Below are positions 25,446 through 39,172 of a stretch of 64,000 nt of DNA, in pieces (position 1 is the first letter of the stretch; each line of letters starts with the position of its first letter). The notes under the pieces were generated by a model. The model was not told where the DNA came from, searched no databases, and was given only the letters and a program-made list of their open reading frames with translations. The stretch is from Chaetorhynchus papuensis (taxonomy: Eukaryota; Chordata; Aves; Passeriformes; Rhipiduridae). Where the stretch lies: assembly GCA_013396525.1 (NCBI GenBank), contig VWYX01000751.1, forward strand, positions 310,001-374,000. Reading direction: 5' to 3'. The position numbers and the translations under genes are program-made.

Positions 25446-25487
25446 CAGCTAGAGGAAGGAAAACAGCAGCTAGAGGAAGGAAAACTG
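25446..25487 (+). repeat. 21-bp tandem duplication, 2 copies
   Basis: The unit cagctagaggaaggaaaaca plus one base occurs twice in direct tandem (25446-25466 and 25467-25487), differing only at the very end of the second copy. It lies 53 bases after the splice donor. A recent local duplication by slippage is the simplest explanation. Confidence 0.9.
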
Positions 25488-28400
25488 CTGTTTCTCAGTT
25501 ATAAGAAATACCAAGGGGAGATACCTCTTCCTTGCCTCTGGGAGAATGCCATGCGAGTTTTCCCTGTCTATCAATGGGCATTATTGGCAAGCTTTGGTAA
25601 GGAGAAGATAACAGAGGAGTAATGGTGTGAAAGGTGCCAGATGGAAATGGCAGGACTCAGCAGAGCAGCATACTCTATATGCTAACACTAACAAGATTGT
25701 GGGAGGTCAGGATGGAGGGCTGTCTGCTACACTGAGGGGTGGGAGCTGGAGGTATTGATGTTCAGGATGAAGATATATTGGCAGAGCTCTGTGAGGGATG
25801 ACTGCTCTCCCCTGGCTGCACTAGACCAATTCCAGCTTGCACTGACAGCCCTTTACTTTCTCGAGCCCCTAATTAACCCCCAAAGAAAATAATAGCATAA
25901 ATCACTTCTGGTGCTGCAGTCAGGTAACTCAGGAGTTCGTGCCATCATTAACCCTCAGCAGCCCACAGCACTGAGATCAGTAGGTAGGTGACTGTGTTCA
26001 TTAGATATAAGGGAAGTAAGCACAGTAAATTACAGAGGGTGTTCTACTACTTTGCATCTTGCTCTTTACAAGATGTCCCCTTGCACTCTAGCCCAGGTTG
26101 AGGAGAGGCATTTCAAGGATCACAACTGACATGGGAAGAGGGAGGCAGGAGGCAAAAGTGTACAGTGCTGATGCTAGGGGAAGTGTGTGAGGCAGAGGAA
26201 GACAGAAGGTTGAAGAAGGGAAGCAGTGTGTATATATGTTGGTTCTCATATTTTGGGTTTTTGGGGCTGTTTTGGTTGTTCTGGCTTGTCTGAGTGTGTG
26301 GTAAGGAGGTATGGGGGAAACACAAGGTAAGTGAAGTATTTGCACCTAGAGGGTGTATTATGGGCAGGTTTGGATGGGGTGAGTCTGCCTGTGTGTAGTT
26401 TAAGGGTCTACATATTGTCTAGTCAGGAATGGCCATTAATATTTCCCCACAGCTCAATGGCAGGATTAAGGTCAGCCCCTAACCTGCAACATGCTCCCTC
26501 TATCAGCACTCCATCCTTGTAGCATGGCTGGTACCAGCTGTGTTTCATAGCTCAATGGATAGATGGAGCAGGGCAGGCTGGCTGTTCCCTGCGGGCGTCT
26601 GCCTCCATGGGCTTCCATGTAGCAATCTCCCTTCCACAGGAGCTGTGGAAAGCCACCCCAAGGTTAGCCCACATTTAATTACCACACCAGCCAACTCTGG
26701 CACAGTTTGTGTGGTGTCTCTTAAAGGCTGAAGTAGGTGCTCAGAGGTGGGACCTTTTCTCTCAAGTGTGTGTTTGTTCAGCTGCCACTGATAATCCCTG
26801 GTTTCTTTATGCTTCTTGGGAGCTAGATAAATGCTCCATGCCCCACTGATTCCCAGTGAAGCAGCTCAAATACAGTCTCCACAGCCACCTTACCTCATAG
26901 CATTCACTTCCTTCACATGGGCAGTGCTGGGCAGTATTTAATTTTTGAGACAGAGGGAGGGAGGGCAAAAAAGGTAGAAATGGGAAGAAAGTGATGGAGA
27001 GGAAATGGTAACAAGAGAAAGAGCAATGATAGAAGAGATAAATGAAAAGAATAACTTTTATAAAAATAAAGGACCTTGTAAAACTGGGCAGTATTAAAAG
27101 CTGATGTAAATGCCTGTGTTAATAGTTACAAGGTACCAAATCAAGGTATTTAAAACCAGAAAGGATTTGGGAACCTAATGCACCAAAGCTGCCCTTGCTG
27201 GAGCCTAGAGGATTTAACAGGGTTGCTTCAGGAACAAATTTAATTCCGGTGTAGCTAGATCCTCAGTATATTTCAAATATGGTATACTTAGCTGAAATAT
27301 TGGTGGCAGAGGGGCATGGTGGAGTGTCAGGGCAGAGAAGAGTGCAGAGAGGGATCCTGAAATTTTCCCTCCTGGGGCCAGCATCGCACCTGGGAACTTG
27401 CAGATGAATTCAAATAGAAGAAAAAATGACAGTGAGGGAACCTTCCCAGGGTGCCTAGGCCTAGTCCTGCTGCTCTCGAATTCAGTGGTAAGACTTCCAG
27501 TTCTCCCATCACGCCCAAGAGCAGGGCTCTTCAGATGAATCTTAAGTGTAGGCAAGAAGTAATTACATACAGCTTGGATCACTGCAGAACAAATGGGAGA
27601 AAGAGCAACTGGAAATACAGAGATACCTAGGGAGGAATGTGACAAGCTAACAAATTAGGCAAGAGCTTGCAAAAGGGCAGGAAGATCAAAAAAAGCCAAT
27701 TTCATGTATAGAAGCATTATATTTTCAGTCAATTAGAAATAGTCTACCTTCTAATGTGACCTACTCCTGTGAATCTTATCACAGGCTTGGATGTTTGACA
27801 AACGTTTTGTGGGAAAACTGTCTTAAGTGGAGACCATGCCAATGGGACTGATGCTTGAGCAAAGACAGAGCATTTGTGAGGTGGATTTATGGCAGTTCAA
27901 CATGGCTCTGTTGTTCCCACACAGACTTGCTTGACGCCCTGCTGATGGGGGATCTCCCATTCTAGGCCAGCATCATGGCTGGGGATTGGGAGCTGCAGCA
28001 TGTAGCTCTGATATAAAGGCAAATGGCACATGTGCTGATTTGACACAGAAGGAGAAGCATCATATATGCTGACTAGTGGGTTGTCCTGTCCAACCCTGTT
28101 TTAAGTCCAGGGCCAGTTTGTGTCCCTATCATGGATCATTGGGATAAAAATAATAAGTAGTGAGCAGATGCTGGCTTTCTAATCTCAGCCACAGTGGTTT
28201 GGATGAGTGATGGTGGGAGGTGATCATGCTCTTGAGTGTTACATGCAAGAGGTTGAGGTGGGCGGGGTGGGATTCGCAGGGTAACACAAGTAGTAGCAGT
28301 GGGAGAGGCTGCACAAAGAAATCTGTGCAGTAACTCCTGGAAACAATCACCAGTGAGATCACAGAGCAAGAATCTTTTGGGGAGACAGTGGAGATACCGC

Positions 28401-31110
28401 AGGTTGGGCTTGTTCTGGGTGTATTCCTTGGAGCAGTTGGGAAAAGCTGTGTTCATAAGAATGGGTGATAAAATATGAATGAAAGAGTATCTCCTACCTC
28501 TATTTTAATCTTCCTTGCTTGAACAAGGTTCTGAAAGTGCAAAGGTGTCAAGCGTGGAAAATGAAAGCAAACCGAATATGTTCTTTCTCTGCAGAACTAT
28601 TAATGACACAGGGAGAGAGAGCTGGTTCAGCTAAGTGCTCTAACTCAACAAAGTGCATGCAGAGCAGAGCCAGGCAACTTCTCTTGAAATGTGGACACCA
28701 CACATTTAAGGAGAAAGACTCCCTAAATGATGAGGAGCTCTGGAAAATAAATCTTTCAGTGTGTGTACCTTAAAAGCACAAAATCTTTGTGCTTAGAAAC
28801 TAGAAAAGGTGGAAGAAATTTTGACGGCACTGGGATTAGGGGCATTTCCTCCCTCTGGTAGGTTTGTTGGAAAGGACTGTCGTGTGGCTGTGTCATACAG
28901 GCATACTGGGGAGGTAATGCCACTCTGTTCTGATCAAGGGCATTTCACAGCATCCCTTGTCATATGACAGAGTGGTTGCAGAAGGACTTGGCAGCTTTTA
29001 CAACCCTGGTCTTCCAAATATTCTTTTTGTCTTTATGTTGCCTGGCTCCACTACTGTCCAGTGCATTCCCTAATACCGGTCTCACTTCTCTGCTGCCACA
29101 CAATGATAATGAGTTTAGGTACTGTGACATCTCCTTGCTTCACTGTGTACTCTTGTCTACACCAACACACACTTTTACCTCTTTCTAGTCCCAAAATACC
29201 TCCTCTTATTGCACGTCCCAGTAGGCCACAGCATAGCTCTACCCACTCAGCACCAGTTATTACTTCTGTGTACAGCAAGATGTTACTTTTCACAGCCTAT
29301 TGCTCATCAGCTTCCAGCCCATCCTTACACACTGGCATTTTTTAATCAACTTATTGACCTTCTCCCTAAGACTTCTTATTTTCCCTCTTGATATGTTTGT
29401 GTACTCCATACTCTACCCAGGCCTTAACTCATGCTGGAGGTAATTTTCCTTGGTGGGAGACACTCCCTTCCTCCCCATCTGTCACTCTGTCCTTTCAGAA
29501 ATATCCCAGTTCCCGTTCCTTTCTGGCAGGTTCCCAAGTCATTGCTCCTCTGTCTGGTCTGAGGTTGTGTGGTTGGTGATGAGGGCAAGGACGAAGTTAG
29601 CACCCCCCAAGTGAGGGCAGTGTGGTGCCAAGCAGGGTCTTTCCCATGCTGATGGGGCGCTTGTGTAGCATGGCTGCCCAGGTGCTGTGTGTCCAGGCTG
29701 TCATTGCTTGGGGGGTGACAGGCTGGTGTAAGGCATGTGACTAGCCATGGGAGTGTCTCTCCTTATCTCTTGACTTACCTTCACATCTAACAGTTGCTGG
29801 AACTGTTGCAGAGGAGACTAGAAATGGTTGAAGCTAAACAAATGAGGGATCCCAAGAAATCCTGACTGCAGATATCATATCTGCATACATGCTTATGCCA
29901 CTGCTGGTGAGTTTGCTGTGCTTCAGGAAGGCTGAGGCAAGACAGGATCCATACCGAGAACACACCAGTGATTGAAAGTTCTGCTTACAATGCTTCCTTT
30001 GTTCAAAGCTGGGAGAAAGGGCTGGGGAGAGCTCAGAGGTCAAGGCTTGTCTCTGCTGAAGCCAAATCATATAAAGGGCTTAAACAGATGGAAACATAGT
30101 CATTTGGAAGGATGTCATTCTAGCTCTGCTTTGTGGAAATGCAGGTAATGGGAAGTAGTTTCTAATTGCTTGATTACCCAGCACCTCCAAGGCGACCATC
30201 CTTTTCATCTGTAGTTAATTGCAGCTTTTACAGGTTGTTCAAGCACTGTTTTGCCATTTGCAAGAAACCTCCTGCAGCTATTCAGTAAAGGAGCTTGTTG
30301 ATTGAGCAGGGCAGGATACGTCAATGGTTTGACGGTGATTTATAAACAAAGCACATGTGGTAGAGGAACCTCCTGTGCTGTGATTTGTGAAGTAGGATGC
30401 ATTTCCACAGTGATGTTTGGAGGATTCAGCCTTGGATTCCTGCTGTTGTACCTGGCAGAGCACCAGTGCTCTGTGCAAGTAAGAAACATACTCCTTGTCT
30501 GAGAAGTCATTGGCTTTGCAGCAAAACCATGGCTAAGAAGAATACTGCCCTTTGTCAAATGTAAATGGTAGAGACTAGACAATATAGAATTTTTGTCAAG
30601 TCTCTAAAGGGGGAAATGATGCCTAGTGATACTTAGCTTTTTATATATTTTTCATAGATTTGTAGCCTTGTAGATTGCTTATGCATGGCTGTAGCTCCTA
30701 GTACTTTTCCTACGCTTTTCCCCTACATGTTAGAACAATAAGCTAACCTTCTAACACATTCCTGAAATACTGTTTAGTCTTACTTAAGAAGAGCACCACC
30801 TACAAGGACATTTTGTTTTCCAACCAGAAACTTAGGAGACACAACAAGAAGTGGGATAGAGAAGCCCCTGGACCAATTCCAATGGGGCAGTACCCAGGGA
30901 AAAATTACCTAACCAACTGCTCTTCTAATTGGACAATATTTGATAGGTATACTAATCAACTAACTTATAAAAATCGTAGAATTACTGTACCGTGTGCGGT
31001 TTTCACTATATTGTGTATCTGAAGGCTTTCAAGTAAAGGTTTGCTTTTATATTATCATTCTAACATTGTTTGGGAAGGTTTGTTCTATTTCCAGGCAACA
31101 CTTTAAATTG

Positions 31111-31510
31111 CTTCCTGTCTTGGTTTAGGAATGGTGTTCTCCAGTTTAGTACTCCAGCTAAAACCAACTGGAGGCACAAAAGGCAAAGATCACAGGTTGA
31201 GATAAAAACAATTTACTGGAAACGGCAATGAGATAAGAAAACAAACAGTAACAGCAACAATATTAATAATGAAAGGTATAAGACAGAAACAATTTACTTG
31301 AAAAGCCCCTGACAATAAACAATACCTGACTGTTCTGTCTACCACTTTAACTTGATTGGAAGGAACTCCTTTTCCTTGGAAGAGAAGGAGAGTCCCTTTC
31401 CCCAGCCTCTGGCAATGGCATGAGATAGTATCAAGTAACTTTAGGGGCCACACCCCCTCCTGGCTACTGCAAAAAATTAACCCTGTCCTGGTTGGAACCA
31501 GGGTGCTTCC
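31111..31510 (-). mobile_element. ERVL-type solo LTR with 5-bp target duplication
   Basis: On the minus strand, positions 31505 to 31116 give a ~390-bp LTR. Near its start it reads CAACCAGGACAGGGTTAATT, then GCAGTAGCCAGGAGGGGG. Near its end it reads TTATCTCAACCTGTGA, closing with CTAAACCAAGACA. Both the opening block and the 'TAAACCA.GACA' close are hallmarks of a very common avian ERVL-like LTR group. The direct repeat cttcc flanks it at 31111-31115 and 31506-31510 (gcttcc if the outer g is counted). The canonical poly(A) signal is degraded to AGTAAA (31212-31217). The 5' terminus on the minus strand is CACCC instead of TG, so it has mutated. No internal retroviral sequence remains. The 131-codon open frame across it is not a gene. 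Confidence 0.85.
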
Positions 31511-34500
31511 AAAGTTCCCAAAGTGTTTTCTGGGTTGGGTACATGAAATACTATTCATCTGTTGTCGCAATGTGCCCATATACACCTGTGAGTATGGTCA
31601 CTGCAATGATCTGCAGTGATGCCGCATGGCTCTTTGACAGGGAGGGACAAAAATGGTATGCCCATGTGTACTGCCATGGGAAAGATAGAGAATGAGACCA
31701 CAGCAAGGGGCTAATCCCCAGTGCATGAGACTGCCCTGTCCTCACACTGTTATGAGAGTTTGAGAAATAGAGGGAATAGAAAAGACTCTTTTTACTTCTA
31801 TTTCTGCGTGAATTCTTGGTATAGTATGGCAGCCTTTGCCGTGCCAGTGACAGGGAGAAGGATGGACTTGATTCTGTACCTTCTGGAATCTGTCGATTAG
31901 CATTTTAAGCTCTGTTGAGACATATGATTACTTCTGATTTGCAGAACGATTCAAGCAATGCTCAGCCCTGTGGGAGAGGAGCTAGGCCTTCAGTAGGGTG
32001 TTGGGTATTACGCTGCATGTCCTACAGCATCCAAGTTATTCCCAAGGTAGTATGAGCCACTTTCTGTAGCTGGCTCCATATGGTGTTCTACAGAAGATTA
32101 ATTTACTGTGCTAGATCACAAGGTCTTCATGTCATAATGAAGGTTGCTGCAGGTTCTGTTATGGCTCCAGAACGCCTCTTCCCAGGCTGGCAGTGTTGTC
32201 TAACCCATCCAGGGTGCCAGGACAGTGCCTGCTTCCTCCAGTGTTGCGCAGCCTTGTGGTTGTGGTTGAGCGCTCTGCCCAAAAGCACTGGTGTGTGGCA
32301 CAGTGCACAGTCCCTCTTGTGATTGCTTGGGGCTGTGGGCTGACACAGAATGGCTTTGCTGAACACCCAGGTTTCCTGTAGCTTGTGAACCTGGTTCTGT
32401 CCTAAAATACCATCTCCAGCAGTGCTGTGCAGGGGTGGTCTGTGAAGTCCATCACAGTGCATACATCACTAATGGGCTCAGGGCAACCAGATCTAGGTCA
32501 GCAAGAGCCTCTTTTGCCTGCTGTGGATATTGTTGGTCACAGGAAATCTCATTCTGCATGATGTTACCCACCCTCCATTACCCACCAAAGTGGAAGCTGA
32601 GCTGTGGTGGCCGTTGCTCTGACAGTGTGAGGAGCTGGAAAGTGGGATGGGAAGATAAGGCCCTTCTCCCACCACTCTGAATCTCTCTCAGTACACCCAG
32701 CAGGGCTTCCAAGCAGGCATCAATAAAAAACACATTTTTATTAAAACTGTAATGAGGAATAAAAAACCTTCACATTTCTTTCAATAACTTGGGATATAAA
32801 AAAGAGATTTTTATCAATTATGAAAAGGATTTTGGCCATAAAAAGGTAATTTAAAGAGTCTGAGATGGATGACGAATAGCATTAATGTCACCCAGAACAA
32901 ATGGTCCTGCATTACTCAACGGAAAGGCACAAGTGGCTGCCTGTGCAGGTCCCGCTGCTGCTGCAGCCTCTGCTGTGCTTCCCCTGCCCTGTCTCTGGTA
33001 AGAGGCCCCCGTCACCGGCAGATCCCAATGTGGCTGCCTCTACACTGAGCTCTTGTGTGGGCAGCAGCTGTCCAGAACTGCTGCTCCAAGGGCAGATGGG
33101 GAAAGCAAACAGCTTTATGTGGCTCAGGTAGTGAACCTTGCTTTGTTTCTTGTGTCCCTGCTCACTCTTCATGCAAGCTTCAGTGTTACTGACCCTTACT
33201 GTCGTGCCAAGGACAACCTGGTGTCCTGACTGCCAGGGGAGCTTTGGAAGAGGGTACTGCCACTTTCCATGGGTTTTCTCTCCACTCAAAGTTCCTGGGA
33301 GAGGATGTCTGGGTCCTGCTCATCGCAGCCTCTTCCTGGGTATTCTAGGCCCCATTGTCTAAGAGAGAGAAGGTTTTGAGTATATATTAGAGGACAATCT
33401 CCTTTGACTCCTTTCAAATTAGTAAGATTTACAGTATAGGAAGTTGGACAGTGGATTTTCTGAAGGATTGTTTGGAGGGCCTTCTGCAAGGAAGAGAAAA
33501 ACTTCAGATCAGAAAATGCAATGGGGAACGGCCTGGTAAGGAATAGTTCTGAACTGGATGCTTAGTGACATCGTTTTCCTTCAATTTACGAATTCTTTCC
33601 GTGCCTGGGGGTTAGTGTATGACATACCTGCGTGGAATTTGTTAGCTCAGTGTCTGTGCAGACAGTAAGCTGTGGTACAGTACAGTTCTCTCAGAGTTTT
33701 GATTGCAGAGGAAGTGTTGCTCTGATGCAAATACACCTTGGCTGGCAGTGCACACGACAGCTGTGTCAGGCTGTATTCAGTGTCTGCATCCTGCAGAGGT
33801 GGTGGATGTGCTGCACAGCAATGCTCAAACCATTGACAGAACACACTTCTCAGCATGTGGGCAACCCTTCCAGTTCCAAACAATCACTGGAAATTGGAGT
33901 CTGTAACTGGGATTAATAGTCCTTATTCTTGCATATGGAGACTTTCTTCTTTCAAATGTGTATCTCCTTTGCTCAGCAAACTCTAGGCGTTTCTGACACA
34001 GCAGGATCTGTGTAGGGGCAGAAGCATTGAGCTGCTATGTGGAGTGACTGGCTTCTGTTTCAAAGCCCACTGCTGATACACTCTGAAATATTCTTTGTGT
34101 TCTGATCTTGACACAGACTGGGTTTACTATGCCTGATTTTTCTCTGAGGGAGCAGAGAATCCCATCATCTGCCTGCCCACTGATCTTTTAATATCTTACT
34201 TGATGCTGCCTACTTATTATCTCCTGATTTCTTTCAGAATTTTACGTCTGCACAGTTACTTGGCTCTTGACCCATCAGAAACATGAAAACATGATGCAGT
34301 GAGTCAGGCAACTTTTGGCAATAGGTTATTTGTAGATGAAACAAATGACATAAGATGAAGTAAGGAGTTACAGGGCCTGACCTTGACATATCTGCATTTT
34401 TCTAACATACAGAGTAAACACATAGAATTTTTATTAATTTTTAAGATGTACGGTGATCTAATAAGCTCTGTTTTATGGCATTTCTGGCATCTGTCTGACA

Positions 34501-35400
34501 GGCAGCTCTTGATTCTATGGAATAATGCTGAGCCATAAAAAACGCTTCAACTCTGCCTGCAAGTTTTCTTCCCTGTGAAAAAACTGCTAGAAGTGTTGGA
34601 AATTCTCCTTTTAAGAAGCCATGCACTCAACATGCTTTTATGTTTTGAGAATTGAGGCAAAAATTGGGATCTAAGGGGTCTCAAAGTTCTTTACACCATT
34701 AGTGAGCAAAATGTATTTGTTCCTAGTAGGCAGACTAGCCTGAGGAAGTTTTCTCATGTTATGTTTGTGAACATTAAGCACATTTTGCACTTATTTTCTG
34801 TAAGCTTTGCAGTATTTAGTTTTACAGGATGTGCAGTTCAGAGCCAAGCCTCTGAAGCTGTCTGTGACAACTGAAGAAGTAAACTCACATGAGCTATTGC
34901 TTGTGCCAGGAGAGCTCAGCTGAAGCAAAGCTATGAGTTTCTCGCTTACAAAGCTTGCATAACCACCGCATCTCAAATTGGCAAGTTCTTGGAAAAGGCT
35001 GTTCAGCACCAATCCTTCCAAATTTGAAATTATTAGTAGAAAATTTACATTAGTTAGCTCATTTTGGATAATGAATGAAACTGAGGTGGTATCAGTTGTG
35101 CGTGGAGAACAAAGCTAATTTTCTCAAGCACCTTATTGGGTGTAGCTGATTGGTTCAGGTCTATTAACTGCTATTCCCATTTATCAAGAAAGGCTAGAAG
35201 GAGGCTAGAGCAATTAAAATTACCAGGGCTTATTAAGAGGGGTTATAGTGAAGAAGTCTCTCCATGTAACTTTTCCTGCCTTGCTCTTTGTAAACTGCTA
35301 ATGTCTTTGCCCTGGCTGCCAAGAAAACCTGTAAGCCAGTGCCTCCTCTCCCAGTCTGTCTTTCATCCTTTGGACCATAACCTAATCTCTTCCTCTTCTA

Positions 35401-35414
35401 TTTTTTTTTTTTTT
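35401..35414. repeat. Poly-T run
   Basis: Fourteen consecutive T residues followed by CC and more T. A simple tract without an associated retrogene. Confidence 0.93.
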
Positions 35415-37504
35415 CCTTTTTGTTTGAAAGAGGTGTGAGGCTGGTTCTTGGGATATCCTGGCCAAGGCCTTTGCCAGTCCCTTGCATTCACTAAAACCTG
35501 CTCAGGAATTACAGGTTGGCTGCTCCAAGGTAAACATTTGAGACACTGTGTGGTTCTCAGTGAGTGAGCAGGAAGGAATGGAATGGTATGGACTGGACTG
35601 GTTCTGTGGTCCTTATCTCTCTAATGACTACCCAGCCATGGCACACTGATTACAGTGTGTTGGACCAAGCGTCTCCAGGGACTTAGTATCATGTGCCTGA
35701 TGAGGCAGAAAGTGCAGCCTGACCACTCCAGGATGCTCTCTCCTGGCTTTGTTCTCCACAGGACACGTCTGAAGTGGGTGTCAGTACTTGGACTCTCTTC
35801 GGTGAGGTGAATCCTGGGTTGTAATGAGGTGTTTTTTGAGGTGGTTGGAATAGATGGAATCCACCAAGTTGCTTTTCTTCATCCACAGAAGCCCAAATAT
35901 TTTGAACTATAGGAAACAGAGCTACGTATCAGTTATATTTAGCGGCTTCCTGTCCTGCTCCTTTTCCAGAGGCTGACTTTGTTGCTCCATTTTTGAGCTG
36001 CATCAGCCCTAGGGAAGGAAGAAAGGCAGTTGGATTCTCACTTTAGAACAATGGGTTGCTAGATTGCTTGGAAATGCGTGTGAATTAATCAAAATTACCC
36101 CGCTATCTTTGTTTCCATAGCCTACTTTTCTCCTGGTAACAACCTCTAGCAGTACCCACTGGGGATGCCAGAGGAGAACTTAGGTTCAAGCTGTTTCCCA
36201 CTGCACCCTGGACTGTCAGCCCTTCTCTTTGCAGTACTTGTCACCCTGCAGTGGCAGCAGCAATGCTAGGCCTGTAAGTGTAGTTGATTTATGTTAACCG
36301 TTGAAACGATAATGTTTAATCTGTAAAGTGCTAATCTATTTTTTATGTTGATTATGAATAGGCCAGCTGTGCCTACTTTCCTATTCATAGAGTTTAGTGA
36401 ACAAGCCCGCTTCACAGGCTGGGTTTGGAGGGTAATTTACATGAGAGCAGACACTGCTTTAAGGAAAGTAAATCAGCTGAGTTACACCAGTGAAGCAGGG
36501 ATTTGGCAGCCCTACATGAAGATCTGGGGGCAATGAAAAATACATGGGAGGAAGAGGAGGAATAGACAGATAATAAATGAACTGTAGCAGGAGCAGATAG
36601 ATCAGAGCAGACACATGGAAAGTAGGGGAAATATGGTCAGGAGAAGAAAGGAAAAGTTGATACTCAGAGGAGAGATTGACAAGAAGAAAACAGGACAGGA
36701 TGTGGCTGGCTTAGTATAGGGCTTTTCTCTTGGTGTCAGTGCAGAGAGCTTGGGGCTCCGTGGTTTGTATGACTGGTCATTAGGGATGTACTAATGCATG
36801 GTGCCAGTGACACTATTGGCAAAGTCAGTTGTGGATTTAATTTGTTGTGCAGTTGTCTCTCTTGAGGGACTTTTATCGATCTCTGTACATTTTTTTCTGA
36901 GACTTGGCTGCAAAGGATACAAACTCCAGGGCCCCATCCAGACCTCTTTGTAGGTTACTGTACTGCAGCTTCTCTTTAGTCCCCGTTCCTTTGTCTCTGT
37001 GGCATGCACTGCACAATAGCTGTGTCTTTTCCATTGACTTGTCTGCCAGGTGTGCTGGTGTTTCTATAGCCCATCAAGGCACAGTTAGCACCAGTAACTG
37101 GCTTATGAGCTTTACATCTTTGGCAGAGCTTTACTACCTTTTAAGCATTATTCTTCTAAATTAGTGACCTTATTATATCCCTTTCTTGATACCAGTTCAA
37201 TTCAGGCAGGGCTACCCACGTCTGCCAGACTGCATGTACTTCCAGGTCCATCTCAGATCCCTACTCTTACTTCCCCGTTCTCTTCATCTGGGGCAGTGTT
37301 GTATTTCAGTAAGACTTCAGGCCTGCTTGTATCTATGTAATTATAACCAAATCCAGAGGAAAGGATATAACTGGGCAGAATCTGTCTGGGATTGGGCTTT
37401 GCCCTCTGCATGTTATCATTGTACTGTGCCTCTGTCCACCCTGGTGACAGGCTGCTGGATTGTGCAATGCTGCTTCTGTCATTCCTGCTCTTTGTCCCAG
37501 GTGA

Positions 37505-37943
37505 TGAAGATCATCAGAGGGCTGGAACACCTCTCCTGTGAACATAGGATGAGAGAGTTGAGGTTGTTCAGCCGGGAGAAAAGGAGGACTGGGGGAGACA
37601 TCGTAGCGACTTCCAGTACCTAAAGGGGACTTACAAGGGAGCTGGAGAGGGACTTTTTACAAGGGCATGGTAGTGATAGGACAAGGGGGAATGACTTCAA
37701 ATTGAAAGATCGTAGGTTTAAGTTAGATATTAGGAAAAAATTCTTTCCTGTGGAGGTGATGAGGTACTGGAACAGACTGCCCAGAGAAATTGTGACTGCC
37801 CCATTCCTAGAAGTGTTTAAAGCCAGGCTGGATGGGGCCTTGAGCAACCTGGTTTAGTGGAAGGTCTCCCTGCCCATGGCAGGGAGGTTGGAACTAAATG
37901 ATCTTTAAGGTCTCTTCCAACCCAAACCATTCTATGATTCTAT
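37505..37943 (+). mobile_element. CR1 LINE 3' end, well preserved
   Basis: The element reads in the sense direction from gaagatcatcagagggctgg, through attgaaagatcgtaggtttaa, gatattaggaaaaaattctt and tggaacagactgcccag, to tctcttccaacccaaaccat and the terminal attctatgattctat at 37929-37943. This is the C-terminal part of the CR1 reverse-transcriptase frame plus the 3' UTR, with two units of the terminal 8-bp repeat. It is truncated at its 5' side, as most CR1 copies are. Stops interrupt the coding part. It is the best-preserved CR1 in the window, so probably the youngest of those seen. Confidence 0.93.
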
Positions 37944-38689
37944 AAAACAAAATGCAGTGCTGTCCTGCACACACGCTGCAGGATCCCTCCACTCCTCCTG
38001 CGCACCCTGTCTCTGCACACACACAAACACCGTCCTGATCCTATTCTTCATTTGCCTCTCTGTGGATGGATTTTGCCTACTGTTTCCCATGTAAGCTGTG
38101 TACACAAATGCCCTGCCCCATGCTTCCTTTTTCACTCTGTGCTCAAGCCCTGGCACAGCTTCACTTCCTGACCAAATCCTTGTACCCGGCCTCTTCCAAA
38201 CATCCCCTCCTCACACTCTGTGTAGTCACATAAAACTGTCTATACACATCCCCCACCTTGTCTTATATACTTCTTGAAGCCCCCAGGCTTTCAAGGCTGA
38301 ATCAGAGGCATTTAAGATGAGGCACAGGTGATGTGTGTTCCTGAAGGTCCTCATATATCCTCAGGCTCTGGCAGCTGATTATTCCTCACAGGACTGCTGC
38401 TGTTGTGCAGGCTTACTGCTGATAGGGCCCTTGGGGCATCTCTGCAGTCCTCTCTGAGCCTCCCTCTACCTGGCTGTGACTAACATGGAGCTTGTTTGTT
38501 GTGGCTCCTTGACCCTTTCCTACACAGGTTTCAGCCAGTGAGTGGCAGGGATGTGTTTATACCTGGAGTCAAAATAGTCTTGGAAGTTCATTTGCTTCTG
38601 GGTATTTTCTTAAATCTAACCTTCTTGCTTATGTGTCAACTGGCCCCATCTCTGTGGCATTTCGAGAGAGGCTTCATCTTGATACAGGT

Positions 38690-38875
38690 AAGAAATTTTT
38701 TACATGGAGAACTACCAATCACAGCAACAACTTCCTCAGGGATGTGGTAGAGACCCCAACTGGAGATTTTCAAGATGTTATAATCTCTTCTAGGCCTCCT
38801 TTCCCATGAAAAATTAAGTTAGACCATCTTTTGAGGTACCTTCCAACCAGAGCTGTTCTATGATTTGATGATTCT
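38690..38875 (+). mobile_element. CR1 LINE 3' end, diverged
   Basis: Starting around aagaaattttttacatgg, the copy shows gggatgtggtagagacccc, ttagaccatctttt, ggtaccttccaaccagagc and a terminal ttctatgatttgatgattct. The order and spacing match the last ~190 bp of CR1 in sense orientation, with clear decay and a degraded terminal repeat. It lies about 750 bp after the better-preserved CR1 in the same orientation but is more diverged, so the two are separate insertions. Confidence 0.8.
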
Positions 38876-39172
38876 TTACAAATATTCTGTCTTTGCACTG
38901 GGCTGCTGGCATCTGTAGGGGTGATATGTCATTTGGGAATATGCCTTCAGGAATTCAGTCAAGGGGTTCTGTGTGTTGGGGACCTCCACATATCTTAACT
39001 ACATGTGTTGCTCAAGAGAAATGGGAACTTTGAGGGGATGGGGGACAACAATTGGCTTGTTTTCACCTGTCATTTGTGAGCATTAGCACTTGATGTCTGG
39101 TACTAGATTCAGACCTTGAAATGAGATCTGAAGTGAGGTCACTGTTGATGACAAGGTCAGGGCTGCAGGCAT

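Noticed and set aside
31190..31585. Open frame of 131 codons on the minus strand
   Set aside because: It runs through the ERVL-type solo LTR, which is non-coding.
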